From: a bacterium
Lineage (GTDB): Bacteria; Bacteroidota; Bacteroidia; Bacteroidales; Muribaculaceae
Direction of reading: 5' to 3'
NCBI GenBank assembly: GCA_004559845.1
Contig: SFWW01000003.1
Coordinates: 1-48,933, forward strand
DNA: 48,933 bases
Within the stretch, counting starts at the first letter, position 1; each line of letters starts with the position of its first letter. This document shows, piece after piece, positions 35,540-43,633 of the stretch. Position numbers and translations under genes: made by a program. Below the pieces are notes generated by a model that was given only the letters and a program-made list of their open reading frames with translations, was not told where the DNA came from and ran no database searches.

Positions 35540-35639
35540 GCTAAAAGCTAAAGACCAAAAGCTAAAGGCTAAAGGCTAAAAGCTAAAGGCTAAAGGCTAA
35601 AAGCTAAAGGCTAAAGGCTAAAAGCTAACGGCTAACGGC
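35540..35639 (+). repeat. Right heptamer array with 21-bp higher-order unit
   Basis: About fourteen 7-bp units run from 35540 to 35637. The pattern is GCTAAAA, GCTAAAG, a degenerate ACCAAAA, then three exact copies of a 21-mer made of GCTAAAG-GCTAAAG-GCTAAAA (35561, 35582, 35603). Two GCTAACG units at 35624 and 35631 follow. The last two are the reverse complement of the array beside gcvT (34997-35019). The array ends 16 bp before the gcvH start codon. Confidence 0.9.
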
Positions 35640-35654
35640 TTAATAAGAAACGAC

Positions 35655-36035
35655 ATGAGTAAAATTATTGAAGGCTACTATTACAGTGAATCACATGAAT
35701 ATGTGAAAGTGGAAGGAAACGTGGGATATGTGGGTATCACCGACCATGCTCAACACGAATTGGGCAATGTGGTGTATGTGGATATGCCTGAAGTGGACGA
35801 CGAAGTGACTGCCGGCGAAGAATTCGGCGCTGTGGAAAGTGTGAAGGCTGCCAGCGACCTGTTCTCGCCCGTGAGCGGTACCGTGCTGGAAGTGAACGAA
35901 GCACTGGAAGATGAACCCGGATTGGTGAACCAAGACCCCTACGCCAACTGGATTATGAAGGTGGAATTGAGCGATTCCTCTGAACTCGACAATCTGATGG
36001 ACGCTGCCGCCTATAAAGCTCTTATTGGGGAATAA
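35655..36035 (+). CDS. gcvH: Glycine cleavage system H protein
   Basis: A 126-residue lipoyl carrier. The modified lysine is Lys64 in AVESVKAASDLFSP, and the LVNQDPYANWIMKVEL segment near 95-112 is typical of the H protein. It shuttles the aminomethyl group from P to T and is re-oxidised by lipoamide dehydrogenase. The ATG lies 16 bp after a heptamer repeat array, so its translation signals border the repeats. A hairpin resembling a terminator or attenuator follows before gcvPA. Lipoylation is probably done by the LplA encoded first in the operon. Confidence 0.95.
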   Translation: MSKIIEGYYYSESHEYVKVEGNVGYVGITDHAQHELGNVVYVDMPEVDDEVTAGEEFGAVESVKAASDLFSPVSGTVLEVNEALEDEPGLVNQDPYANWIMKVELSDSSELDNLMDAAAYKALIGE

Positions 36036-36068
36036 TTCCACTCCTTTTTAAGCATCATCACACCATTT

Positions 36069-36107
36069 GAGGGTGCCGTTGCTCCATTAGGGAAGCACCC
36101 TCTATTA
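36069..36107 (+). terminator. Hairpin between gcvH and gcvPA (attenuator or terminator)
   Basis: A perfect 8-bp stem GAGGGTGC/GCACCCTC (36069-36076 with 36095-36102) is followed by TATTATCTT. The T tract is imperfect. It lies 34 bp after gcvH, inside the operon. It may reduce expression of the distal genes or protect the upstream mRNA end. Confidence 0.5.
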
Positions 36108-36126
36108 TCTTATAAAACATCTTGTT

Positions 36127-37479
36127 ATGAGTTATAAATTTTTTCCTCATACCCCCGATGATATTCGCGCTATGCTCCACACCTGCGGAGAGCAATCAAT
36201 CGACGATTTGTATAAGGATATCCCGGAGGAATTGGTATTGAAAAAAGAATATGGATTGCCTGAAGGATTGAGCGAAATAGAAATTCGAAAGTTCTTCAAC
36301 AATCTTGCCAATGGCAACGAAACGCTGAAGTGCCTTATCGGCGCAGGTTGCTACGACCACTATTCGCCTTCGGTGGTGAACAATATCGTGGGCAGAAGCG
36401 AATTTCTTACCTCCTACACGCCCTACCAAGCCGAAATTTCGCAGGGCACGCTGCAATACATCTTTGAATATCAGAGTATGATGGCAATGCTTACCGGTAT
36501 GGAAGTGTCGAACGCATCGATGTACGATGGCTGCACTGCCACTGCCGAAGCGATGATGATGGCTGTGGCTGCCGCCAAAAAGCGCAATAAGGTGCTCATC
36601 TCTGCCACGGTGAATCCTATCGTGCGTCGCGTGGTGGAAACCTACGCCAAATTCAATGGCGTGGTGCTCGACACCATTGCCGAAACCAATGGCATCACCG
36701 ATAAGGCTGATTTTGAGGCTAAAGTGGCGGCCGACGATGTGGCAGGCGTGATTGTGGCTGCACCTAACTTCTACGGCATTGTGGAAGACTACTCCGAATG
36801 GGCAGACTTCTGCCACGCACACAAGTCGCTCTTGATTATGAACTGCGTGGCTTCCACCCTCGGCGTGCTGAAGAGCCCGGGTGAATGGGGTGCCGACATC
36901 GCCGTGGGCGATGGACAAAGCCTGGGCATACCGATGAATTTCGGTGGCCCGTATGTGGGCTTTTTGTGCACCAATAAAAAACTGATTCGCAAAATGCCGG
37001 GTCGCATTGTGGGCGCTACCACCGACTTGGATGGTAAACGCACTTTCGTGCTCACTTTGCAAGCTCGCGAACAGCATATCCGTCGCGAAAAAGCTACCAG
37101 CAACATTTGCTCCAACGAGAGCCTGATGGCACTCTATGTGACCGTGTATATGGCGCTTATGGGTAAAGAGGGATTGAAAGAGGTGAACGAACTGGGCTAC
37201 AGCGGCTCTCACTATCTGGCAGAAAAACTTTGCGAACTGAAGGGCTTTAGCCTCTCCCATCCCGACCAACCCTTCCTCAATGAATTTGCCATCAATTTCG
37301 ACGGCGATATCGATGAATTGCAAAATGTGCTGCTCGACTATAGCGGTGTGCAATTTGGCTTGAAGATTGCTGAACACACTTTGCTGCTTTGCGTGACCGA
37401 AACCATTAGCAAAGATGACCTCGACGAAGTAATATTAACTTGTAAAGCTTTCACGGAAGGAGACAACAACAATGAATAA
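36127..37479 (+). CDS. gcvPA: Glycine dehydrogenase (decarboxylating) subunit 1
   Basis: A 450-residue protein matching the N-terminal half of the P protein, the pyridoxal-phosphate enzyme that decarboxylates glycine and loads the aminomethyl group on the H protein. Motifs include YTPYQAEISQGTLQYIFEYQ, EVSNASMYDGCTA and GRIVGATTDLDGKR. This half lacks the catalytic lysine, which is on the next gene. The stop codon overlaps the gcvPB start by 8 bp, which points to coupled translation of the two subunits. Split P proteins are the alternative to the ~950-residue fused enzyme. Confidence 0.94.
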   Translation: MSYKFFPHTPDDIRAMLHTCGEQSIDDLYKDIPEELVLKKEYGLPEGLSEIEIRKFFNNLANGNETLKCLIGAGCYDHYSPSVVNNIVGRSEFLTSYTPYQAEISQGTLQYIFEYQSMMAMLTGMEVSNASMYDGCTATAEAMMMAVAAAKKRNKVLISATVNPIVRRVVETYAKFNGVVLDTIAETNGITDKADFEAKVAADDVAGVIVAAPNFYGIVEDYSEWADFCHAHKSLLIMNCVASTLGVLKSPGEWGADIAVGDGQSLGIPMNFGGPYVGFLCTNKKLIRKMPGRIVGATTDLDGKRTFVLTLQAREQHIRREKATSNICSNESLMALYVTVYMALMGKEGLKEVNELGYSGSHYLAEKLCELKGFSLSHPDQPFLNEFAINFDGDIDELQNVLLDYSGVQFGLKIAEHTLLLCVTETISKDDLDEVILTCKAFTEGDNNNE

Positions 37480-38962
37480 TACCTACTACGGAACGCTCAT
37501 TTTTGAGTTATCGAAACCGGGGCGTAAGGGCTATTCCCTTCCCAAAAACGAACTGAGTGAATATTCCTCTTCGGCGCTGCCTGCACACTTGCTGCGCGAG
37601 AAAGCGCCTGCGCTGCCTGAAGTGGACGAACTCTCTGTGGTGCGTCACTACACCAATATGAGCAACAATAATTTCGGCGTGGACACCGGATTCTATCCCT
37701 TGGGCTCGTGCACCATGAAGTATAATCCGAAAATCAACGATGAAATGGCGGCTCTTCCACAATTCACCGGCTTGCACCCACTGCAAAATGTGGAAACCGT
37801 GCAGGGTGCTTTGGCGGTGTACTATCATTTGCAACGCAGCCTGTCGGAGATTGCCGGAATGAGCGAATTCACGCTTAATCCGTTTGCCGGTGCACACGGC
37901 GAACTCACCGGATTGATGGTGATTCGTCGCTATCACGAAAGCCGCGGCGATGCCAAGCGCACCAAAATCATTGTGCCCGATAGCGCTCACGGCACCAACC
38001 CTGCCAGCGCTGCCGTGTGCGGGCTCGATGTGGTGGAAGTGAAGAGCAAACCCGATGGACGCGTGGATGTGGATGATTTAAAACCACTGCTCGACGACAC
38101 CATCGCCGGAATGATGATGACCAACCCCAACACGCTGGGCTTGTTTGAAAACAATATTGCCGAAATCGCACAATTGGTGCACGATTGCGGTGGATTGATG
38201 TATTACGACGGCGCTAACCTCAACCCGATGCTGGGCAAATGCCGACCGGGCGACATCGGCTTCGATGTGATGCACATCAATCTGCACAAAACCTTCTCCA
38301 CGCCTCACGGTGGAGGCGGTCCGGGTAGCGGCCCTATCGGCGTGCGCGAAGGACTGGAGCAATTTTTGCCCAATCCGCGCGTAACCTGCGACTTCGACGA
38401 CGACGGTATGGTGGACTACAAGATTGAGATGGGCGAGCAGTCGCTTGGCAGCATCAGCGGCTTCTTGGGCAATTTCGGCGTAATGATGCGTGCCCTCACC
38501 TATATCGTGACCCTCGGTAGCGACAATCTGAAATGGGTGGGACCTCTTGCCACACTCAATGCCAACTATATCAAAGAATCGCTCAAAGACTGCTACGAAC
38601 TGCCTATTGAAGGCGTGTGCAAACATGAGTTTGTGTTCGATGGATTGAAAGATAAGAGCACCGGCGTCACTACCTTGGATGTGGCTAAACGCTTGCTCGA
38701 CTATGGCTACCACGCTCCCACCATCTATTTCCCGCTCCTTTTCCATCAGGCTTTGATGATTGAGCCCACCGAAAATGAAAGCAAGGAAACCCTCGATGGC
38801 TTTATTGCCGTGATGAAAAAGATTGCACAGGAAGCGAAAGAGAATCCCGATTTGGTGAAAACCGCACCCCACTCTACGCCGGTGCGACGACTCGACGACA
38901 CCAAGGCTGCGCTGAAGCAAATCGTGACTTGGGATGAACTTTGCGCCACCGATGAACTCTAA
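37472..38962 (+). CDS. gcvPB: Glycine dehydrogenase (decarboxylating) subunit 2
   Basis: A 496-residue protein matching the C-terminal half of the P protein. The pyridoxal-phosphate lysine is Lys273 in NLHKTFSTPHGGGGPG. GFYPLGSCTMKYNP (about 74-87), PFAGAHGELTGL, DSAHGTNPASA and YYDGANLNPMLG are also present. With subunit 1 it forms the active P protein. It overlaps gcvPA by 8 bp and is followed 13 bp later by lpd. All catalytic residues I can check are present. Confidence 0.95.
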   Translation: MNNTYYGTLIFELSKPGRKGYSLPKNELSEYSSSALPAHLLREKAPALPEVDELSVVRHYTNMSNNNFGVDTGFYPLGSCTMKYNPKINDEMAALPQFTGLHPLQNVETVQGALAVYYHLQRSLSEIAGMSEFTLNPFAGAHGELTGLMVIRRYHESRGDAKRTKIIVPDSAHGTNPASAAVCGLDVVEVKSKPDGRVDVDDLKPLLDDTIAGMMMTNPNTLGLFENNIAEIAQLVHDCGGLMYYDGANLNPMLGKCRPGDIGFDVMHINLHKTFSTPHGGGGPGSGPIGVREGLEQFLPNPRVTCDFDDDGMVDYKIEMGEQSLGSISGFLGNFGVMMRALTYIVTLGSDNLKWVGPLATLNANYIKESLKDCYELPIEGVCKHEFVFDGLKDKSTGVTTLDVAKRLLDYGYHAPTIYFPLLFHQALMIEPTENESKETLDGFIAVMKKIAQEAKENPDLVKTAPHSTPVRRLDDTKAALKQIVTWDELCATDEL

Positions 38963-38975
38963 ACACGAAAGTCGT

Positions 38976-40313
38976 ATGTTCGATATCATTATCATAGGAG
39001 CAGGACCCGGCGGCTACGAAATGGCTGCCGAGGCTGCTCAGCATGGCTTGAAGGTGGCTATCGCCGAGCGTGACCACCTGGGTGGCACCTGCCTGAATCG
39101 CGGCTGTATACCCACCAAAGCGCTGTGCCGCAATGCCGAAGTGGTTCACTTGCTGAAAAGTGCCGAATCCTTTGGCGTAACCATCGAAGGTATGTGTGTG
39201 AACTATGCCCGCGCGGTGGAACGCAAAGATGCCGTAGTGAGCCAATTGCGCGATGGCATTGCCTTGCTGCTTAATCATCCGCAAGTGAGCATTTTCCACG
39301 GAGAAGCATCAATTGTGGATGCACACACCGTGGAAGTGGGAAACGAAAAATTGGAAGGCCGCCATTTGGTGATTGCCACCGGCTCCGCCCCCAAAGCGCT
39401 TCCCATTGAAGGCGCTGAGTATGCTTACAACAGCGACCAATTGCTCTCGCTCACCTCGCTGCCAAAAAGCCTTTGTGTGATTGGAGGCGGCGTGATTGGT
39501 ATGGAATTTGCCGGCATTTTCAGCAGTTTTGGTGTGGAAGTAACTGTGGTGGAATTCTGCAAAGAAATTCTTCCGCCTTTCGACAAAGATGTGGCTAAAC
39601 GCTTACGCACTGCTATGAGTAAGCGCGGCGTGGACATTAAAGTGGGGGCTGCCGTGAAAGCCATTGCCAAATGCGGCGATGCCTACGAGGTGACCTACGA
39701 AGCGAAAGGCAAAGCATGCACCATTGCGTGTGAAGCCGTGCTAATGGCTGTGGGACGCCGTCCCGTGATACCTGCCGGCGCTGAAGCCATTGGCATAAAG
39801 GTGAACAGTCGCGGCATTGAAGTGGATGAAAATATGCAAACTTCGGTGCCGGGTGTATACGCCATCGGCGATGTCAACGGCTTGTGTATGTTGGCTCACG
39901 CTGCATCCGCGCAGGGTATGCGGGCACTCCACGCCATTGAAGGCGTGCCCGATGCCACAATCCTTAGCATTGTGCCAAGTGCGGTGTTCACCTCGCCGGA
40001 AATGGCAATGGTGGGGCTCACTGAGGAGCAGTGCAAGGCGCAAGATTTGGATGTGAGCGTGAAGAAAGGTTTCTTCCGTGCCAACGGCAAAGCGCTTGCC
40101 ATGGGCGAAACCGATGGATTGGTGAAAATGATTGTCGACAATGCTTCGCGCCAAATTGTGGGTTGCCACATTTGTGGCGCTCATGCTGCCGACCTCATCC
40201 AAGAGGTGGTGATGGCGATGAATGCGGGAGCCTCAGTCGATGCCCTCTCTTCGAGCATTCACGGTCACCCCACGCTCAGCGAAGTAATCCTTAGTGTGGC
40301 ACGCCAATTCTAA
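38976..40313 (+). CDS. lpd: Dihydrolipoamide dehydrogenase (L protein)
   Basis: A 445-residue flavoprotein that re-oxidises the reduced lipoyl arm of the H protein with NAD. I use ATG 38976, because MFDIIIIGAGPGGYE is the family start. An in-frame ATG 42 bp upstream overlaps gcvPB. The FAD loop is GAGPGG (8-13), the redox-active cysteines are Cys39 and Cys44 in GGTCLNRGCIPTKA, the NAD loop is GGGVIGME, and HGHPTLSE carries the C-terminal catalytic His. It is the last gene of the operon, so the whole glycine cleavage complex plus its lipoate ligase is encoded together. A terminator follows. Confidence 0.93.
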   Translation: MFDIIIIGAGPGGYEMAAEAAQHGLKVAIAERDHLGGTCLNRGCIPTKALCRNAEVVHLLKSAESFGVTIEGMCVNYARAVERKDAVVSQLRDGIALLLNHPQVSIFHGEASIVDAHTVEVGNEKLEGRHLVIATGSAPKALPIEGAEYAYNSDQLLSLTSLPKSLCVIGGGVIGMEFAGIFSSFGVEVTVVEFCKEILPPFDKDVAKRLRTAMSKRGVDIKVGAAVKAIAKCGDAYEVTYEAKGKACTIACEAVLMAVGRRPVIPAGAEAIGIKVNSRGIEVDENMQTSVPGVYAIGDVNGLCMLAHAASAQGMRALHAIEGVPDATILSIVPSAVFTSPEMAMVGLTEEQCKAQDLDVSVKKGFFRANGKALAMGETDGLVKMIVDNASRQIVGCHICGAHAADLIQEVVMAMNAGASVDALSSSIHGHPTLSEVILSVARQF

Positions 40314-40333
40314 AGCATTTATCATTATTCTTC

Positions 40334-40368
40334 AGGCGGTGGCACATAGGCTTGGTGCCATCGCCTTT
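40334..40368 (+). terminator. Terminator of the glycine cleavage operon
   Basis: A 12-bp stem with one G-U pair (40334-40345 with 40355-40366), a 9-nt loop and a short T tract, 20 bp after the lpd stop. Confidence 0.7.
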
Positions 40369-40491
40369 CATCCGACAATCCTTTTGCACATCACTCTGCC
40401 TTTATGTGCAGTTTTTGCCACGTTTTTCCTTTATTTTGAAAACAACGCAAAATAGTGACTTTATTTCAAACCGCAAACAAATAATTTTTCG

Positions 40492-40499
40492 TATTTTTG
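40492..40499 (+). promoter_or_regulatory. -7 element of the menaquinone operon
   Basis: TATTTTTG matches TAnnTTTG and lies 33 bp before the first start codon (40533). The -33 region has only TTTC-like sequence. Confidence 0.5.
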
Positions 40500-40532
40500 T
40501 AAGTTTTTCAAAAGGAAAAATTTGCGACTATT

Positions 40533-40949
40533 ATGAATTTGGATAAATTTATTGCAATGGCTGACAAGACGGAGTTCCTCGCTACCACATTAGGTATGCA
40601 ACTTGTCAGCACCCCGGACCCTAACGAAGCAGTATGCACCCTTAAAGTAACGCAAGCCGTAGGTCAGCCTTTCGGCTACCTTAATGGCGGCACGTCGTTG
40701 GCAGTGGCAGAAAATCTTGCAGGAATTGGTAGTATCACTTTAGATGAAGATCACATGCCGATGGGGCTTCATGTAACGGGCGACCACTTGCATACTGTGC
40801 CTATCGGTTCCACCATTAAAGCTGTGGCTAAAATCCTACATAAGGGGAAGCACACTCACGTGTGGAATGTTGACATTTTCGATGAAGAAGGCACTTTGTG
40901 CTTCACAGGCAGAGTAACAAACTATCAATACAGTATCCACGATAAATGA
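40533..40949 (+). CDS. menI: Hotdog-fold thioesterase, probable DHNA-CoA hydrolase
   Basis: A 138-residue hotdog thioesterase of the YdiI/PaaI group. The active-site helix reads YLNGGTSLAVAENLAG, with Glu60 as the likely catalytic base. The His that often precedes the two glycines is Asn here. It is first in a menaquinone operon and overlaps menF by ATGA. The most likely reaction is hydrolysis of 1,4-dihydroxy-2-naphthoyl-CoA, the step after MenB. The gene name rests on context as much as on sequence. Confidence 0.78.
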   Translation: MNLDKFIAMADKTEFLATTLGMQLVSTPDPNEAVCTLKVTQAVGQPFGYLNGGTSLAVAENLAGIGSITLDEDHMPMGLHVTGDHLHTVPIGSTIKAVAKILHKGKHTHVWNVDIFDEEGTLCFTGRVTNYQYSIHDK

Positions 40950-41974
40950 AGCCTTTCGCCATTTACCGACTCCCGGGCGAGCACTTCGCCACACGCATCA
41001 GTGCATCCAAAATCGCTGTGCCGACTGATTGTTGCGACCTCAACTCCCGAAGCGGCTTTGTGATTGCGCCTTTCATTCCATCTTCTCAATCGCCTTTGCT
41101 CTTGATTGAGCCGGAAGATGTGCGTGTGTTTGTGCCCGATGAGGACAATGGCGAACCTTTATGCTACGAAATATGTCATCACGCGTCGGTTAGCCGATTG
41201 GCTTATGCAAATGCGTTTTCTGCCTTCCACCAACGCCTCTCAGATGGCTCTTTTCGCAAGGTGGTGCTGGCGCGTAAGCTGGTGGTAAAAACGGAGTCGG
41301 AAGTCAATCCGATAAGAATGTTCAACCGTGCTTGCGCTTTGTATCCGCAGCAAATGGTGGTGCTGGTGAGTGCCGAGCCTTGCGGCACATGGCTGATGGC
41401 TACACCGGAAATTCTGCTTCAGCAGCGGGGCGAAATGTGGCGCACCATGGCGCTGGCGGGCACGATGAAAGCCGACAAAGAAGCACAGGGATGGAGCGTG
41501 AAAAACATCCGTGAGCAGCGGTTGGTGTCAACCTATATTAGCAAATGCCTTTACCAATATGCTCACCATGTGGATTTGCGCGGTCCGATGACGGCACATG
41601 CCGGGGCTTTGGTGCATCTCAAAAGCGAATTTTCATTTGAGCTCAACGATGTGGCGCATGTGGGCGATTTGCTGAATGAGCTCTACCCTACGCCTGCCGT
41701 GTGCGGTATTCCCAAAGATGCCACACGCGCCTTTATCTGTGAGCACGAACCGGCAGCACGTTCCTACTACAGCGGGTTTATGGGCCCGCTCAACATGGAT
41801 GGCTGTTCCGACCTCTATGTATCGCTGCGCTGTATGCAGATTTCCGGACGCTCTTGCGCGCTCTATGCCGGGGGTGGCCTCATTAGCGACAGCATTGAGC
41901 AGATGGAATGGGAAGAAACGGAAGCCAAGATGCTTACCATGCTCCGATGCTTTAACCCACAAAGTGATTTATGA
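40946..41974 (+). CDS. menF: Isochorismate synthase
   Basis: A 342-residue chorismate-binding enzyme that converts chorismate to isochorismate, the first committed step to menaquinone. Motifs are FRKVVLARKL, LMATPEILL, MALAGTMKA, LYPTPAVCGIPKD, FYSGFMG-like YYSGFMGPL and the metal-binding GGGLISDSIEQMEWEETEAK. It is shorter than E. coli MenF (431), with a reduced N-terminal part. It overlaps the thioesterase gene by 4 bp and ends 3 bp before menD. A salicylate or anthranilate synthase role is unlikely in this context. Confidence 0.9.
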   Translation: MKPFAIYRLPGEHFATRISASKIAVPTDCCDLNSRSGFVIAPFIPSSQSPLLLIEPEDVRVFVPDEDNGEPLCYEICHHASVSRLAYANAFSAFHQRLSDGSFRKVVLARKLVVKTESEVNPIRMFNRACALYPQQMVVLVSAEPCGTWLMATPEILLQQRGEMWRTMALAGTMKADKEAQGWSVKNIREQRLVSTYISKCLYQYAHHVDLRGPMTAHAGALVHLKSEFSFELNDVAHVGDLLNELYPTPAVCGIPKDATRAFICEHEPAARSYYSGFMGPLNMDGCSDLYVSLRCMQISGRSCALYAGGGLISDSIEQMEWEETEAKMLTMLRCFNPQSDL

Positions 41975-41977
41975 AAA

Positions 41978-43633
41978 ATGTATAGCAATAAAGAAAATAT
42001 CAATATCCTCACCGCACTATTAGTGAGTCACGGCATCACCGACGCAGTGGTGTGCCCGGGCTCGCGTAATGCCGCCATCATCCACAATTTGGCGGAGTGT
42101 CCAAAAATCAATTGCTATCCGGTAACCGACGAGCGTAGCGCCGCTTTCGTGGCTTTGGGCATGGCGCAAGCCTCTCATCGCCCGGTGGTGGTGTGTGTCA
42201 CATCAGGCACTGCCTTGCTCAACACGGCACCGGCTGTGGCAGAAGCCTCCTATCAGCACCAAGGCATCATCGTGATTTCTGCCGACCGACCCGCTGCATG
42301 GATTGGGCAAAACACAGGGCAAACCATGCCGCAACCCGGCGCTTTGGGCAATTTCGTGGGAAAATGCATCAACATTCCGGAGCCGCACTCCGATGAAGAA
42401 CGCTGGCACGTGAATCGCTTGGTGAATGAGGCGCTCATTGAGGCGAAGAAGCCATATCGCCCGAGTGTGCACATCAATGTGCCGCTGAGCGAACCGCTTT
42501 TCGATTACACGGTAAAAAAATTGCCTCAGGAAAGGAAAATTCAATTCTACGAAAAAGAATTGTGCAATACCGAACCTTTCATGGAGGAGTTTTTCAAAGC
42601 CAAACGACCCATGATTGTCATTGGGCAAACCGACGAACATACGTTGAACGATATTTTTGAGTCGCTGGAATTGCTCAACGAAAGGGCGGTTATCATCAAC
42701 GAAGCATTAGGTGCCTATTCCGAAATCTGCTCTGTGGATTTGGTGCTGAATGCCATTGAAGGTAAGGAGCATAAATATGTGCCCGACCTGGTGCTGCACA
42801 TGGGTGGCGAAATCGTTAGCAAACGCCTGAAAAATTTCCTGAAAAAGGCTAAAGTCACTTGGAGAATCAGCTTGAATGAAGAAATATCTGACACCTACCA
42901 AAACCTGGCAGGAGTGCTCTGCTGCGAATTAAAATCATTTTGCAATTTCGTGGAGGTGACCTACCAAATGCGAAATCCCCAAACTCCTCATTCCGCTATT
43001 TCCTTCTTGCGCTTATGGCAAAAAGCGCTGAGCGCTTCCGATGAATATATCATCCACTACAGCCCAAATTATTCGCAAGCTGCCGCTGTAAAAGCATTTG
43101 AACAGCAATTCTATATGTTGGATTATGCACCCCACGCCCTTTATGCCAATAGCAGTGCCATCCGACTTGCTAACCTTCTGGCTCGCCGACAGGTGTGGTG
43201 CAACCGTGGTATCAATGGCATTGAAGGCAGCGTGTCGACGGCGGTTGGATTTGCCTTAGCAACTGACATAAACGAAAAAGTGGTGCTGGTCACCGGCGAT
43301 TTGTCGTTTTTCTACGATAGCAATGCGCTGTGGAACAATAATCCGACGCCCAATTTGAGCATCTTGCTGCTTAATAATGGAGAAGGCGGCATTTTCCGAC
43401 AAGTTGAAGGGTTTGATGCTAATCCTTTTGCTGTGGGGCTACACAATGCCTCTGCAGAACACATTTGCAAACAGAATGGCGTGGATTATGTGGCGGTACA
43501 CAATATGCAAGAACTGGAAAATGGCATCAAACGCCTTTCTTGCGCTGACACTACTCTTGTGGTGGAGGTGTTCACTGACCCTGAAATCGATAAACAAGAA
43601 TTTGAAAAAATTTATACTTCTTTTAAATTATGA
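41978..43633 (+). CDS. menD: SEPHCHC synthase (MenD)
   Basis: A 551-residue thiamine-diphosphate enzyme joining isochorismate and 2-oxoglutarate to give SEPHCHC. The N-terminal ThDP-activating Glu lies in VTDERSAAFVALGMA. The substrate-binding segment is VVCPGSRNAAI, and the cofactor-binding C-terminal domain has RGINGIEGSVSTA and GDLSFFYDSNALW. Length is normal. It sits 3 bp after menF and overlaps menB (ATGA at 43630-43633). The expected next gene, menH, is missing here. Confidence 0.94.
   Translation: MYSNKENINILTALLVSHGITDAVVCPGSRNAAIIHNLAECPKINCYPVTDERSAAFVALGMAQASHRPVVVCVTSGTALLNTAPAVAEASYQHQGIIVISADRPAAWIGQNTGQTMPQPGALGNFVGKCINIPEPHSDEERWHVNRLVNEALIEAKKPYRPSVHINVPLSEPLFDYTVKKLPQERKIQFYEKELCNTEPFMEEFFKAKRPMIVIGQTDEHTLNDIFESLELLNERAVIINEALGAYSEICSVDLVLNAIEGKEHKYVPDLVLHMGGEIVSKRLKNFLKKAKVTWRISLNEEISDTYQNLAGVLCCELKSFCNFVEVTYQMRNPQTPHSAISFLRLWQKALSASDEYIIHYSPNYSQAAAVKAFEQQFYMLDYAPHALYANSSAIRLANLLARRQVWCNRGINGIEGSVSTAVGFALATDINEKVVLVTGDLSFFYDSNALWNNNPTPNLSILLLNNGEGGIFRQVEGFDANPFAVGLHNASAEHICKQNGVDYVAVHNMQELENGIKRLSCADTTLVVEVFTDPEIDKQEFEKIYTSFKL

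Noticed and set aside
34997..35639. CRISPR array interpretation of the heptamer repeats
   Set aside because: Units are only 7 bp and contiguous, with no spacers and no cas genes.
34992..35654. 23S rRNA intervening sequence
   Set aside because: The S23-type gene lies between gcvT and gcvH; no rRNA sequence is present on either side.
36196..37377. 393-codon frame antisense to gcvPA
   Set aside because: Long only because of codon bias in the sense gene; no recognisable protein features.
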